From the NCBI RefSeq assembly GCF_029626035.1, contig NZ_JARUBE010000003.1, positions 5,022,001-5,086,000 of the forward strand: a DNA stretch of 64,000 nt, read 5' to 3'. The notes under the pieces are model-generated. The model did no database searches and was not told the DNA's origin. It saw only the letters and a program-made list of their open reading frames with translations. Below, piece by piece: positions 43,733 to 51,532 of the stretch (the first letter of the stretch is position 1; every line of letters begins with the position of its first letter). A program made the translations under genes and the position numbers. This DNA is from Micromonospora sp. WMMD980 (GTDB lineage: Bacteria; Actinomycetota; Actinomycetes; Mycobacteriales; Micromonosporaceae).

Positions 43733-43895
43733 CCCGAGCGCGGCGGCGAGCACCGCCGCTTCGGCGTTGCCGCCGCTCACCACCGCCACCGTCCGCCCGG
43801 CCGGCAACTCGTCGCGGTGAAACAGCCGGGCGGCCGTGGCGACCGCGCCGCTCGGCTCGACCACGAGCCGCGCGTCCCGCATCAGCCGGGCGGAT
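43727..43895 (-). pseudogene. C-terminal fragment of a PLP-dependent threonine/serine dehydratase-like gene
   Basis: About 55 codons read RLMRDARLVVEPSGAVATAA, then RLFHRDELPAGRTVAVVSGGNAE and a short end. VVEPSGA and VVSGGN are the C-terminal signatures of the serine racemase/threonine dehydratase fold. Everything before them, including the Schiff-base lysine, is missing. Its stop codon is supplied by the neighbouring palindromic repeat. Confidence 0.75.
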
Positions 43896-44420
43896 CGCGG
43901 CGAAGATGCCCAGCGCGGCGAGGATGAGCACGCCCGGCCACGGCCAGGGCGCCCGGGTGCGGACCCGGCGCACGACGCCGAACGGGGTGGTGGTGACCCG
44001 GCGCAGCAGCAGCACGCCGACCAGCGCGGCGACCAGGGGCAGCCCGAGCACGACGGCGGCCACGGCGGCCGGGGCCGGGTGCACGTCGGTGGGCAGCGGC
44101 AGCCGGCCGGCGGCGTCGGGCCGGTGCAGCAGGCGGCGGCCGACCTCGAACACGGCCAGGCCGGCGACGGCGCCGAGCAGGCTCGCCACCCCGGTCTCGG
44201 CGACCGCGAGCAGCCCGAGCACCGGCACGCAGAGCAACAGCAACGCGAACGCCACACCGGGGCGCAGGCCGGGTTCGCGCAGCAGCGCGTTGGTGTACTG
44301 CTCGGACTGCGTCCACGCGTCGCCGGGCGGCTTCGCCACCGCCAGCACGGTCAGCGCGGCCAGCCCGGCGAGCGTCGCCAGCGCGGCACTCAGCGCGGTC
44401 AGCGCGACCCGCGCGCCGTC
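43895..44420 (-). pseudogene. Fragment of an FtsX-like ABC permease
   Basis: The frame reads RDGARVALTALSAALATLAGL, AWTQSEQYTNALLREPGLRPG, several membrane helices, and ends VTTTPFGVVRRVRTRAPWPW with GVLILAALGIFAAI. This looks like the start of a MacB/FtsX-type permease in actinomycetes. There is no start codon, and the remaining two thirds are absent. It abuts the PLP-enzyme fragment at about 43895 and the next fragment at about 44420. Confidence 0.65.
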
Positions 44421-44743
44421 GCGCCGGTGGCGCGGGCCAGGTCCCAACCGTGCACGGTGAGGTCGATCAGAGCCATCAGCCCGACCGTCTCCTGGGGCAG
44501 CCCCATGCCGGGCGAGACGCCCTCCAACGCGTCCGGGTCGGACCACGCCTCGACCAGTCGCTGCGTCTCGGTGGCGAACCGGTCCCGCCAGCCGTCGGTC
44601 AGGTGGTCGACCCCACCCGACCAGTCGACCTCCTCCCGCCGGGCCATCGCCTGGAAGTTGACCGCCACCTCGAACAGGTGGTTGAGCAGGTCGCGTACCG
44701 GATATTCGGGGCACGGGGTGGGCCGGTCGGAGGCTCCGCTAAC
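44421..44743 (-). pseudogene. Fragment of a TIGR03086/DinB-fold metal-binding protein
   Basis: Middle part of a mycothiol-dependent maleylpyruvate isomerase-like protein: DRPTPCPEYPVRDLLNHLFEVAV near the start, and LIDLTVHGWDLARATG with the metal-ligand His at the end. The N-terminal helix and the entire C-terminal region are missing. It is fused out of context to the permease fragment. Confidence 0.7.
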
Positions 44744-44783
44744 CGGTTGGAGTCCGGCACCCGACCCGGTCGGCACCGAGGCC

Positions 44784-45101
44784 ATGGCGCTGGTCGCGGA
44801 GATCCGCACCGACCGGAGCATGCTGCGGGTGGCCGACCTCGCCGGTCGACACGGCGTCTCCACCCGCCGGCTCCAGCGACTCTTCCTCGACCACGTCGGT
44901 GTCGGTCCGAAGTGGGTGATCCGGCGCTACCGGCTCCAAGAGGCGATCGAGCAGGCCGCCGCCGGTCCGCTGGACTGGTCGCGGGTCGCCCTCGATCTGG
45001 GGTACGCCGACCAGGCGCACCTGGTCCGCGAGTTCACCGCCGTCACCGGCGTCCCGCCCGCGGCGTACGCCCGCTCGTTGGCCGGCTCCCGCAGCGCCTG
45101 A
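44784..45101 (+). pseudogene. AraC-type helix-turn-helix C-terminal fragment
   Basis: The remaining 105 codons encode only the DNA-binding domain: LRVADLAGRHGVSTRRLQRLFLDHVGVGPKWVIRRYRLQEA, then VALDLGYADQAHLVREFTAVTGVPPAAYA. The family normally has an N-terminal sensor of about 150 residues, which is absent. ATG 44784 could still allow expression of a short protein, but no Shine-Dalgarno is visible. Confidence 0.7.
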
Positions 45102-45208
45102 CCCGCCGGGCGCCCGGCCGCCGCGTTCGTCGGCGGTGCGGACGGCCAGCAGTATGGCACGTCGCTCTCCGTAACGACGGCCGGGGTCGCCGGGATCGAC
45201 CCGCGCCG

Positions 45209-45334
45209 CCTTTGCTCTGCAGCCACGGGCGCACCAGGCACGCAAGGTGACCACGACGGCCCGATCACCGCCTCGGCGCCGCGACGGCCTTCCCTGCTCA
45301 GGACGGTGCTGCGTCGATGGCTGCAGAGCAAAGG
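45209..45334. repeat. 17-bp inverted repeat in a gene-free stretch
   Basis: CCTTTGCTCTGCAGCCA (45209-45225) and TGGCTGCAGAGCAAAGG (45318-45334) are perfect inverted copies about 92 nt apart. The 310 bp between the AraC fragment and the receiver-phosphatase gene (45102-45410) hold no convincing ORF. The structure resembles a small non-autonomous repeat element, or an attenuator-like hairpin after the decayed cluster. Confidence 0.7.
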
Positions 45335-45410
45335 CACCGACGGGTCGCGCGGCCGACCGAGCCGCCCGAACACGCCGAGTGACAACGCCGATGAATACGA
45401 AGGGTGACCG

Positions 45411-46955
45411 TCAGCGGCGGCGGACGGCGACCACGGCGACGTCGTCGTGGATCTCCGGCGGGGCCAGCTCGATCAACAGCCGCTGGCAGAACTGGTCGAG
45501 GTCGTCGTCCACCCGGGCGGCCACCACGCCGAGCGCCGCCATGCCGTCGTCGATGGTGGCGTCCCGCCGCTCGATCAGCCCGTCGGTGTAGAGCACCAGC
45601 GTGGCACCGGCCGGCAGCACGAACTCCAGATCCGCCGGGCGCGGCGCGCGCACCCCGAGCAGCGGCGCGGACTGCGACACGAACTCGACCCGACCGTCCC
45701 GGCTCAGCAGCGCCGGCAGGTGCCCGGCACTGGCCAACCGGATCAGCCCGCTGCCCGGGTGCAGCAGCAGCACGCAGATGGTGGCCAACTCGGTCGGCAG
45801 CAGCGTACGCATCAGCTCGTTGACCCGGTCCAGGATCACGCCCGGCTGGTGCCCCTCGACCGCGTACGCCCGCACCGCGTGCCGCAACTCCGCCATCACG
45901 GTGGCGGCGTGCAGCGAGTGCCCGGCCACGTCGCCGATCGCCACCAGCAGGTGCCCGTCGAGCATCACCAGCTCGTAAAAGTCGCCGCCCACCTCGGTCT
46001 GCGCGCTCGCCGGCTCGTAACGGACGGCCAGGTCCAGGCCGGCCACCTCGGGCAGCCGCCGGGGCAGCAGGCTGCGCTGGAGCGTCACCGCGATCCGGTG
46101 CTCCTCGTCGAAGGAGCGCTGCGCCTCCACCGCCGACGCGACGGCCTGGGCGAGCTGCACCAGCACCGGCGTACGCACGGTCTGGGTCGACGTGGGCACC
46201 ACCACGTAGAGCGGGGCCCGGTCCTCCCGCAGCCGGGAGGCGGCCACCGTGACCGTGTCGCCGGCCGGCCAGTCGGTCAACGGCCAGTTGCCCGCCTGAT
46301 CCACCCACACCCGGGTGCCGATCGGCACGCCGGTGTCGTCCACCACCCACGGCACGAGCCCGGCCGGCGTGTGCGGGTCGGCGGCCACCCCGGCCAGGCA
46401 GTCCCCGTCGAACGTCTCGGCGACCACCGCCGCCGGCGCCCGGAAGATCCGCGCGGCGCCGGACGCGGCGGCCTCCAGCAGCCGGACGAAGTTCGGCGAC
46501 GCGTGCATCTCCACCGTGGCGTCGGCCAACGCGGCCAGTCGCTCGGCGAGCTGCTCGGCCCGCCGCCGGGCCCGGTAGTAGCGCAGCACCGCGTGCGCGG
46601 TGGCGACCAGCTCCTCCGGCTCGATCGGCTCGGTCAGGTAGGCGTCCGCGCCCCGGGTGAGCCCCTGCGCCCGGTCCACCACGTCCACCGCGTGCGCGGA
46701 GACGTGGATGACCGGGATGGACGGGTACGTCTCCTTGATCCGCTCGCACACCTCGAAGCCACTCATGTCCGGCAGCCGGACGTCGAGCACCACCAGGTCG
46801 ACCGGTTCCCGGGCCACCCGTTCCAGCGCCGCCGTGCCGTTCTCGGCCTCCACGGTCGTGAACCCGGCCCGGCTGAGCCAGTTCACCAGCAGATAGCGCT
46901 TCGGGCCGCTGTCGTCGACCACCAGCACCTTCGCCGGCCCGCCGTCCACCGTCAC
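45411..46955 (-). CDS. Receiver-SpoIIE phosphatase (RssB/RsbU-like)
   Basis: A 514-residue protein with an N-terminal receiver (phospho-Asp in LVVLDVRLPDMSGFE, Lys replaced by YLTEPIEP), a linker and GAF-like region (about 150-285), and a C-terminal PP2C/SpoIIE phosphatase (VGGDFYELV, GDVAGHSLHAA, YTDGLIERR, DDVAVVAV). The receiver lacks the usual conserved Lys (Glu in its place), so its activation may be altered. GTG 46955 overlaps the upstream kinase stop as GTGA; GTG 46949 is an alternative with better GGAG spacing. It is the last gene of the stressosome operon. Confidence 0.92.
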   Translation of the reverse strand: MTVDGGPAKVLVVDDSGPKRYLLVNWLSRAGFTTVEAENGTAALERVAREPVDLVVLDVRLPDMSGFEVCERIKETYPSIPVIHVSAHAVDVVDRAQGLTRGADAYLTEPIEPEELVATAHAVLRYYRARRRAEQLAERLAALADATVEMHASPNFVRLLEAAASGAARIFRAPAAVVAETFDGDCLAGVAADPHTPAGLVPWVVDDTGVPIGTRVWVDQAGNWPLTDWPAGDTVTVAASRLREDRAPLYVVVPTSTQTVRTPVLVQLAQAVASAVEAQRSFDEEHRIAVTLQRSLLPRRLPEVAGLDLAVRYEPASAQTEVGGDFYELVMLDGHLLVAIGDVAGHSLHAATVMAELRHAVRAYAVEGHQPGVILDRVNELMRTLLPTELATICVLLLHPGSGLIRLASAGHLPALLSRDGRVEFVSQSAPLLGVRAPRPADLEFVLPAGATLVLYTDGLIERRDATIDDGMAALGVVAARVDDDLDQFCQRLLIELAPPEIHDDVAVVAVRRR

Positions 46956-48310
46956 GCTCCGCCCACGGGTAGGACCACGGTGAACGTGCTGCCCCGGCCG
47001 GCCTCGCTGGTCAGCTCCAGCGTCCCGCCGAGCAGGTTGACCAGCCGCCGCGCGTACGGCAGGCCGAGGCCGGTGCCGCCGACCCGGGTGGTGCCGGGTA
47101 CCTGGTAGAACTCCTCGAAGATCCGCTCGTGCAGCTCCGCCGGGATGCCGACGCCGGTGTCGGTGACCGAGAGCACCCACACCTCGTCGCGGCGTTCGGC
47201 GCGCAACCGCACCTCGCCCCGCTCGGTGAACTTCAGGCCGTTGTGCAGCAGGTTGCGCAACACCTGGGCGAGCAGCACCTCGTCGGAGCGGACCGTGGCC
47301 GGGGTCGGCGGCTCCTCCACCACGAGCTCCACCTCGGGCCGGGCGGCCAGCGCCCGCAACGTGCCACGAAGCTGCCCGAACACCGCGCGCAGGTCGACCT
47401 CGGACCAGTCCGGCTCGATCCGGCCCGACTCGGCCTTCGCCAGGTCGAGCAGCTCGTTCACCAGAGCCAGCAGATCACCGGCGGAGGACCGGATCAACCC
47501 CACCTGACGAGCCTGCTCGCCGGTGAGCGGATCGGACGCGGAGTCGGCCAGCAGCCGCCCCAGCCCGATGATCGCGGTGACCGGAGCGCGCAGCTCGTGG
47601 CTCACGTGGGCCAGGAACCGGCTCTTCGACTCGCTGGCGGCCCGCAACTGGGCCGACTTCTCGTCCAGCTCGGCGTAGAGCGCCACCACGCCACGGTTGG
47701 TTTCCTCCAGCTCCTCGCTGAGCTGGTGGTAGAGCGCCATCACGCCCCGGTTGGTCTCGGCCAGTTCGGAGTTGAGCAAGGCCAGTTCGTCGCGCTGGGT
47801 GCGCACCTCGTCGAGCGCGGCGATGAGCTGGGCGTTCTGTGCGGCCAACTCGTCCAGCGCGGAGCCCGGAGCGCGCTCGGCCAGCTCGTCACGGAGCTTG
47901 GCGGCGCGTTCCGGCGTCAGCTCCTCGGCGTGGTCCGGTACTCGTCGGGACATCCTCACGACGGTATCGCCCTCGACCGTGATCACCCGCAACGAGTCCA
48001 CCAGGCGCGCGACCGCGCCGGACCGCGGCTCGTACCGGCCGCCGGGCAACGGACGGACCGGGGCCAGATCCACCCGGAGCCGGGTCGCGCCGGCTCCGTC
48101 GTCCCGGTCCACGGCGAACGTGACGTCCGCGCCGTCCACCCCGTGCAGCAGTTCCCGGGCCACCTCGCTGAGCGCCGTCGCGATCCGCACCTGGTCCTGG
48201 TGCTCCAGCCCGACGGCCGCGGCGACCTCCCGGCCGCGCTGGCGGACCAGGAAGATGTCCTGCTCGACCCGGAGCGCCAGGTGCAGGAGCGGCTCGGTGC
48301 GTTCACTCAT
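46952..48310 (-). CDS. Soluble histidine kinase of the stressosome operon
   Basis: A 452-residue kinase. Residues 1-125 resemble a degenerate RsbT/RsbW-like ATPase fold. A coiled coil follows (about 150-215, with the duplicated ETNRGVxALY). HisKA comes next with the phospho-His in FLAHVSHELRAPVTA, then HATPase (NLLHNGLKF, DTGVGIPAEL, GGTGLGLPYA). There is no membrane segment. Its start overlaps the phosphatase fusion by 8 bp and its stop overlaps the receiver-phosphatase, so it probably phosphorylates that receiver. Confidence 0.92.
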   Translation of the reverse strand: MSERTEPLLHLALRVEQDIFLVRQRGREVAAAVGLEHQDQVRIATALSEVARELLHGVDGADVTFAVDRDDGAGATRLRVDLAPVRPLPGGRYEPRSGAVARLVDSLRVITVEGDTVVRMSRRVPDHAEELTPERAAKLRDELAERAPGSALDELAAQNAQLIAALDEVRTQRDELALLNSELAETNRGVMALYHQLSEELEETNRGVVALYAELDEKSAQLRAASESKSRFLAHVSHELRAPVTAIIGLGRLLADSASDPLTGEQARQVGLIRSSAGDLLALVNELLDLAKAESGRIEPDWSEVDLRAVFGQLRGTLRALAARPEVELVVEEPPTPATVRSDEVLLAQVLRNLLHNGLKFTERGEVRLRAERRDEVWVLSVTDTGVGIPAELHERIFEEFYQVPGTTRVGGTGLGLPYARRLVNLLGGTLELTSEAGRGSTFTVVLPVGGA

Positions 48311-49319
48311 GGGTCACCTGGGCCACCAGGACGCAGGCGTCGTCGCGGCGGACGCCCGCGTCGCGCAGCAGCGTCGCGGCGGCCAGCAACGGCGCGCGGC
48401 CAGCCAGCCCGGGATAGTCGTCCAGGTCCCAGCGGTCCACCACGCCGTCGCTGTGCATCACGAGCGTCGCACCGGGCGGGAACGGGTAGGCGTACCCCCG
48501 GATGGTCGGGCGCTGGTGCCCGGCGATGCCGGGCAGCGAGACCAGGCCGCGCCGCCGCTCACCGGTGGCCACGATCATGGCGGCGATGTTGCCCAGACCG
48601 GCGTAGTGGAGCTGCCCGGTCGCCGGATCCGGCTCGGCGACCGCGAGCGCCGCGCCGCGGGTGTGCGAGATGGCCGCGTGCAGGTGCCGCACCACCACAT
48701 CCGGCGGGCCGGCCGGCGCCGAGCGGAACGCGGCGACCGCGGCGCCGGTGGCGGCGGCGGCCAGCGGCCCGTGCCCCAGCCCGTCGCAGACCAGCACCTG
48801 CCGGCGCCCGTCGGCCATCCGCACCGCGTACCCGTCGCCGCTGTCCTGCTCGCCGGTGATCGGCCGGGCCAGCCCGCCGGCCCAGTCCGGCGCCGGCGAC
48901 GGCCCGTCCCAGACCTGGACGGCCAGCACCGTGCCCCGGCCGGGCACGGAGTAGCCGTCGAACCGGCTCGCCTGCCGGGTGATCGCGCCGAGGCCGATGC
49001 CGAGCGTGCCGGAGGTCGAGTGCCCGTCGGCCGAGGAAAGCGTGAGGTCGGCCATGCCAGGGCCGGAGTCGATGGCCACCAGCTCCACCCCGGCCCGCCC
49101 GTCGCGGCGCGCCGGACGCAACAGCAGGGCGCCCTCGCGGGCGTGCTTGACCAGGTTGCTGGTGATCTCCGCGGTGACGATGGCCAGGTCCGCGACGCGC
49201 GGCGTGCTCAGTTCGAGCTGACGCCCGAGCCGCTCGGCCACCCGGCGTACGCCGCCGGCCGTCGCGCCGTTGTCGACCCGGAACCACACACCGTGGTCGG
49301 GGACCACGTCGGCGATCAT
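48303..49319 (-). CDS. RsbT-like ATPase fused to RsbX-like PP2C phosphatase
   Basis: A 338-residue two-domain protein. Residues 1-130 are an anti-sigma-type HATPase (VTAEITSNLVKHAREGALLL, then IDSGPGMADL and GTLGIGLGAITRQA). Residues 150-335 are a PP2C-type phosphatase like RsbX (LVCDGLGHGPLAAAATG, MHSDGVVDRW, DDACVLVAQV). In stressosomes RsbX resets phosphorylated RsbR/RsbS. Fusion to a second ATPase domain lets one protein act in both directions. ATG 49319 overlaps the rsbT stop as ATGA. Confidence 0.92.
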   Translation of the reverse strand: MIADVVPDHGVWFRVDNGATAGGVRRVAERLGRQLELSTPRVADLAIVTAEITSNLVKHAREGALLLRPARRDGRAGVELVAIDSGPGMADLTLSSADGHSTSGTLGIGLGAITRQASRFDGYSVPGRGTVLAVQVWDGPSPAPDWAGGLARPITGEQDSGDGYAVRMADGRRQVLVCDGLGHGPLAAAATGAAVAAFRSAPAGPPDVVVRHLHAAISHTRGAALAVAEPDPATGQLHYAGLGNIAAMIVATGERRRGLVSLPGIAGHQRPTIRGYAYPFPPGATLVMHSDGVVDRWDLDDYPGLAGRAPLLAAATLLRDAGVRRDDACVLVAQVTHE

Positions 49320-49735
49320 CGCGACCACTTGGTGACGGTGATCGCCGTACCCTCGCCGACGGCGGTCTTGATGTCGAAGTCGTCGACGAGGCGGCGGGCG
49401 CCGCTGAGCCCGAGGCCCAGGCCGCCACCGGTGGTGTAGCCGTCGGTGAGGGCCAGGTCGAGGTCGGGGATGCCCGGCCCCTGGTCGGCGAAGACGATGC
49501 GGATGCCGCGGCGGCGACCGTCGGAGACCGTGGTCACCTCGGCGCTGCCCCCGCCGCCGTAGATCAGCGTGTTGCGGGCCAGCTCGCTGGCCGCGGTGAC
49601 CAGTTTGGTCTGGTCGACCAGGGAGAGCCGGGCCGCGACGGCGGTGGTCCGCACCAGCTGCCGGACCCGGACCACGTCCTCGTCGCTACGGATCGCCTGC
49701 GTCGCCGGCATCCCCAGGTCGACGCCGGCGGTCAT
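49316..49735 (-). CDS. rsbT: RsbT serine/threonine switch kinase
   Basis: A 139-residue GHKL ATPase: ASELARNTLIYGGGG (N box), FADQGPGIPDLDLAL (G1) and GGGLGLGLSGARRLVDDF (G2). RsbT phosphorylates RsbS and RsbR in the stressosome, then leaves it to activate a downstream phosphatase. Family-typical size. It is coupled by ATGA overlaps on both sides (49735-49732 with rsbS; 49319-49316 with the fusion). Confidence 0.95.
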   Translation of the reverse strand: MTAGVDLGMPATQAIRSDEDVVRVRQLVRTTAVAARLSLVDQTKLVTAASELARNTLIYGGGGSAEVTTVSDGRRRGIRIVFADQGPGIPDLDLALTDGYTTGGGLGLGLSGARRLVDDFDIKTAVGEGTAITVTKWSR

Positions 49736-50145
49736 GGCGTCGCCGTAGCGTCGGCGTCCTCGTCGTCGCCGAGGGCCATGTCCCCGTCGTCAGCCCGGGT
49801 CGCCGCGATCAGCTCCATGCCCCGCTCGACGTTCAGCGCGGTGCGGATGCCGTTGAGCGAGAGGCCCAGCTCGACCAGGGTGATGGCGACGGCGGGACGC
49901 ATCCCGACCACCACGGTCTCGGCGTCCAGCACCTTCGAGATCGACGCGATGGTGGAGAGCATCCGGCCGACGAAGGAGTCGACGATGTCCAGCGCCGTGA
50001 TGTCGATGATCACGCCGTGGCACCCGGTGGCGACGATGCGCTCGGCCAGGTCCTCCTGGAGCTGGACCGCCGTCTGGTCGGACATGTCGACCTGGATCGA
50101 GACCAGCAGGATGTCGCCGATCTTGAGGATCGGCACCCGCTCCAT
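49732..50145 (-). CDS. rsbS: RsbS stressosome STAS protein
   Basis: A 137-residue single STAS domain, with the conserved phospho-Ser in IDITALDIVDSFVGRMLS and the stressosome-type VGMRPAVAITLVELGL. The C-terminal 15 residues are an acidic extension (DDGDMALGDDEDAD). ATG 50145 shares a base with the rsbR stop (TGATG). It forms the stressosome core with RsbR and tethers RsbT. Confidence 0.95.
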   Translation of the reverse strand: MERVPILKIGDILLVSIQVDMSDQTAVQLQEDLAERIVATGCHGVIIDITALDIVDSFVGRMLSTIASISKVLDAETVVVGMRPAVAITLVELGLSLNGIRTALNVERGMELIAATRADDGDMALGDDEDADATATP

Positions 50146-51005
50146 CACGACTCCCGACGAGCGCGGCGGGCGGTGGTCTCGACGCCGGTCAGGCGGAGCA
50201 CGTGGCGCAGCGCGTCGGCCAGGCTCGCCTTGGTGGCGATGTCACCGAACTCGATGCCGAGGGCGACGATCGTCTGGGCGATCTGCGGCCGGATGCCGGA
50301 GATGATGCAGTCGGCGCCCATCAGCCGGGCGGCCACCACGGTCTTGAGGATGTGCTGGGCGACCTGGGTGTCCACCGCCGGCACGCCGGTGATGTCGATG
50401 ATCGCGTAGGGCGAGCCGGTGTCGACGAGCGTCTGGAGCAGCCGCTCCATCACCACCTGGGCGCGGGCCGAGTCGAGCGTGCCGACCAGCGGGACGGCCA
50501 CCACGCCCTCCCAGAGCTTGACCACCGGCGTGGAGAGCTCCAGCAACTGCTCCGCCTGGTCGGCGATCAGGCTCTCCCGGGCTCGCACGAACGTCTCGAA
50601 GGTGAAGAGCCCCATCTGGTCGACGAGCGCGGAGAAGGCGACGAAGTCGCTCAGGGTGGTCTCGCCCTGCTCCTGCTCCATCAGCTCCAGCAGGGCGTCC
50701 TTGACCGCGAACACGCTGATCGCGGTCTCGGTGGCGCTGAACCCCTGCCGGGCGCGGGTGGTGGAGACCTCGGCGAGCACCGCCCGCAGCTCACCGCCGT
50801 GCTCGCCGGCCAGGTCGCCGAGGCCCTGCCGGCCGGCGTCGACCATGGCGCGGTGCAGCTCCTGCACCTGGCGGGCCAGTTCGGCCCGGCTCAACCGGCC
50901 GCGCAACGAACTGGCGACGATTTCGATCCAGCGGTTGGTCAACCGGTCCGCGTGTCGACTCAGCAGGTCGGCCAGCCGCCCACCCTGTTCCGCGCTCAAT
51001 GCCAC
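50145..51005 (-). CDS. rsbR: RsbR stressosome sensor with N-terminal RsbR-N domain
   Basis: A 286-residue protein: an all-helical N-terminal sensor (about 5-155, RWIEIVASSLRGRLSRAELA) that resembles the non-haem globin-like RsbR_N domain, then a STAS domain (about 165-275). The RsbT-target Thr is in IDITGVPAVDTQVAQHI, with GIRPQIAQTIVALG after it. It starts at GTG 51005 behind GGGAGG. It is the first gene of the six-gene operon rsbR, rsbS, rsbT, fusion, kinase, receiver-phosphatase. Confidence 0.95.
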   Translation of the reverse strand: MALSAEQGGRLADLLSRHADRLTNRWIEIVASSLRGRLSRAELARQVQELHRAMVDAGRQGLGDLAGEHGGELRAVLAEVSTTRARQGFSATETAISVFAVKDALLELMEQEQGETTLSDFVAFSALVDQMGLFTFETFVRARESLIADQAEQLLELSTPVVKLWEGVVAVPLVGTLDSARAQVVMERLLQTLVDTGSPYAIIDITGVPAVDTQVAQHILKTVVAARLMGADCIISGIRPQIAQTIVALGIEFGDIATKASLADALRHVLRLTGVETTARRARRES

Positions 51006-51165
51006 GTTGACCTCCCAGATCTGGACGGGCGGACTCTATCACCGGGGTCTGTCGCGCTACTTGCCACGGGACAAAGAAATGATCGACAGCACCTGTGCCG
51101 GCTCCCGTTCTGCGCGGCCCGCCCATCGTGGGATACCGTTTCCACCGAACACAGGAGGTCGACGA

Positions 51166-51522
51166 ATGTCCCTGACGGTGCACACGGAACAGCGCGGCGA
51201 CGTGGTCGTGGTGTCGGTCGCGGGCGAGCTGGACATGGCCACCGCACCGCAGCTCCAGGACCAGATCACGGACCTGCTGGACAAGGGGCGCAGCCGCCTC
51301 GTGTTCGACCTGGCCGAGGTGTCGTTCTGCGACTCGACCGGGCTGTCGGTGTTCGTCCGCGCCAAGAACAGCTGCGACGAGGCCGGTGGCGTGGTCCGGC
51401 TGGCCGCCCCGCAGCGCGGCGTGCTGCGCATCCTCGAGGTCAGTGGCCTGGTCGAGGTGCTGCACACCTACCCGACGGTGGAGGAAGCCGTCGCGGGCGA
51501 GCCCACCCCGGCCTCCTCCTGA
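51166..51522 (+). CDS. STAS-domain anti-sigma factor antagonist
   Basis: A 118-residue SpoIIAA/RsbV-like STAS protein. ELDMATAPQLQDQI and VSFCDSTGLSVFVRA carry the conserved fold and phospho-Ser. It starts at ATG 51166 behind AGGAGG. It is divergent from rsbR with 160 bp between, so it probably is the output antagonist dephosphorylated by the SpoIIE phosphatases of the neighbouring operon. No cognate anti-sigma or sigma gene is present in the window. Confidence 0.92.
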   Translation: MSLTVHTEQRGDVVVVSVAGELDMATAPQLQDQITDLLDKGRSRLVFDLAEVSFCDSTGLSVFVRAKNSCDEAGGVVRLAAPQRGVLRILEVSGLVEVLHTYPTVEEAVAGEPTPASS

Positions 51523-51532
51523 CCGACCCGGC

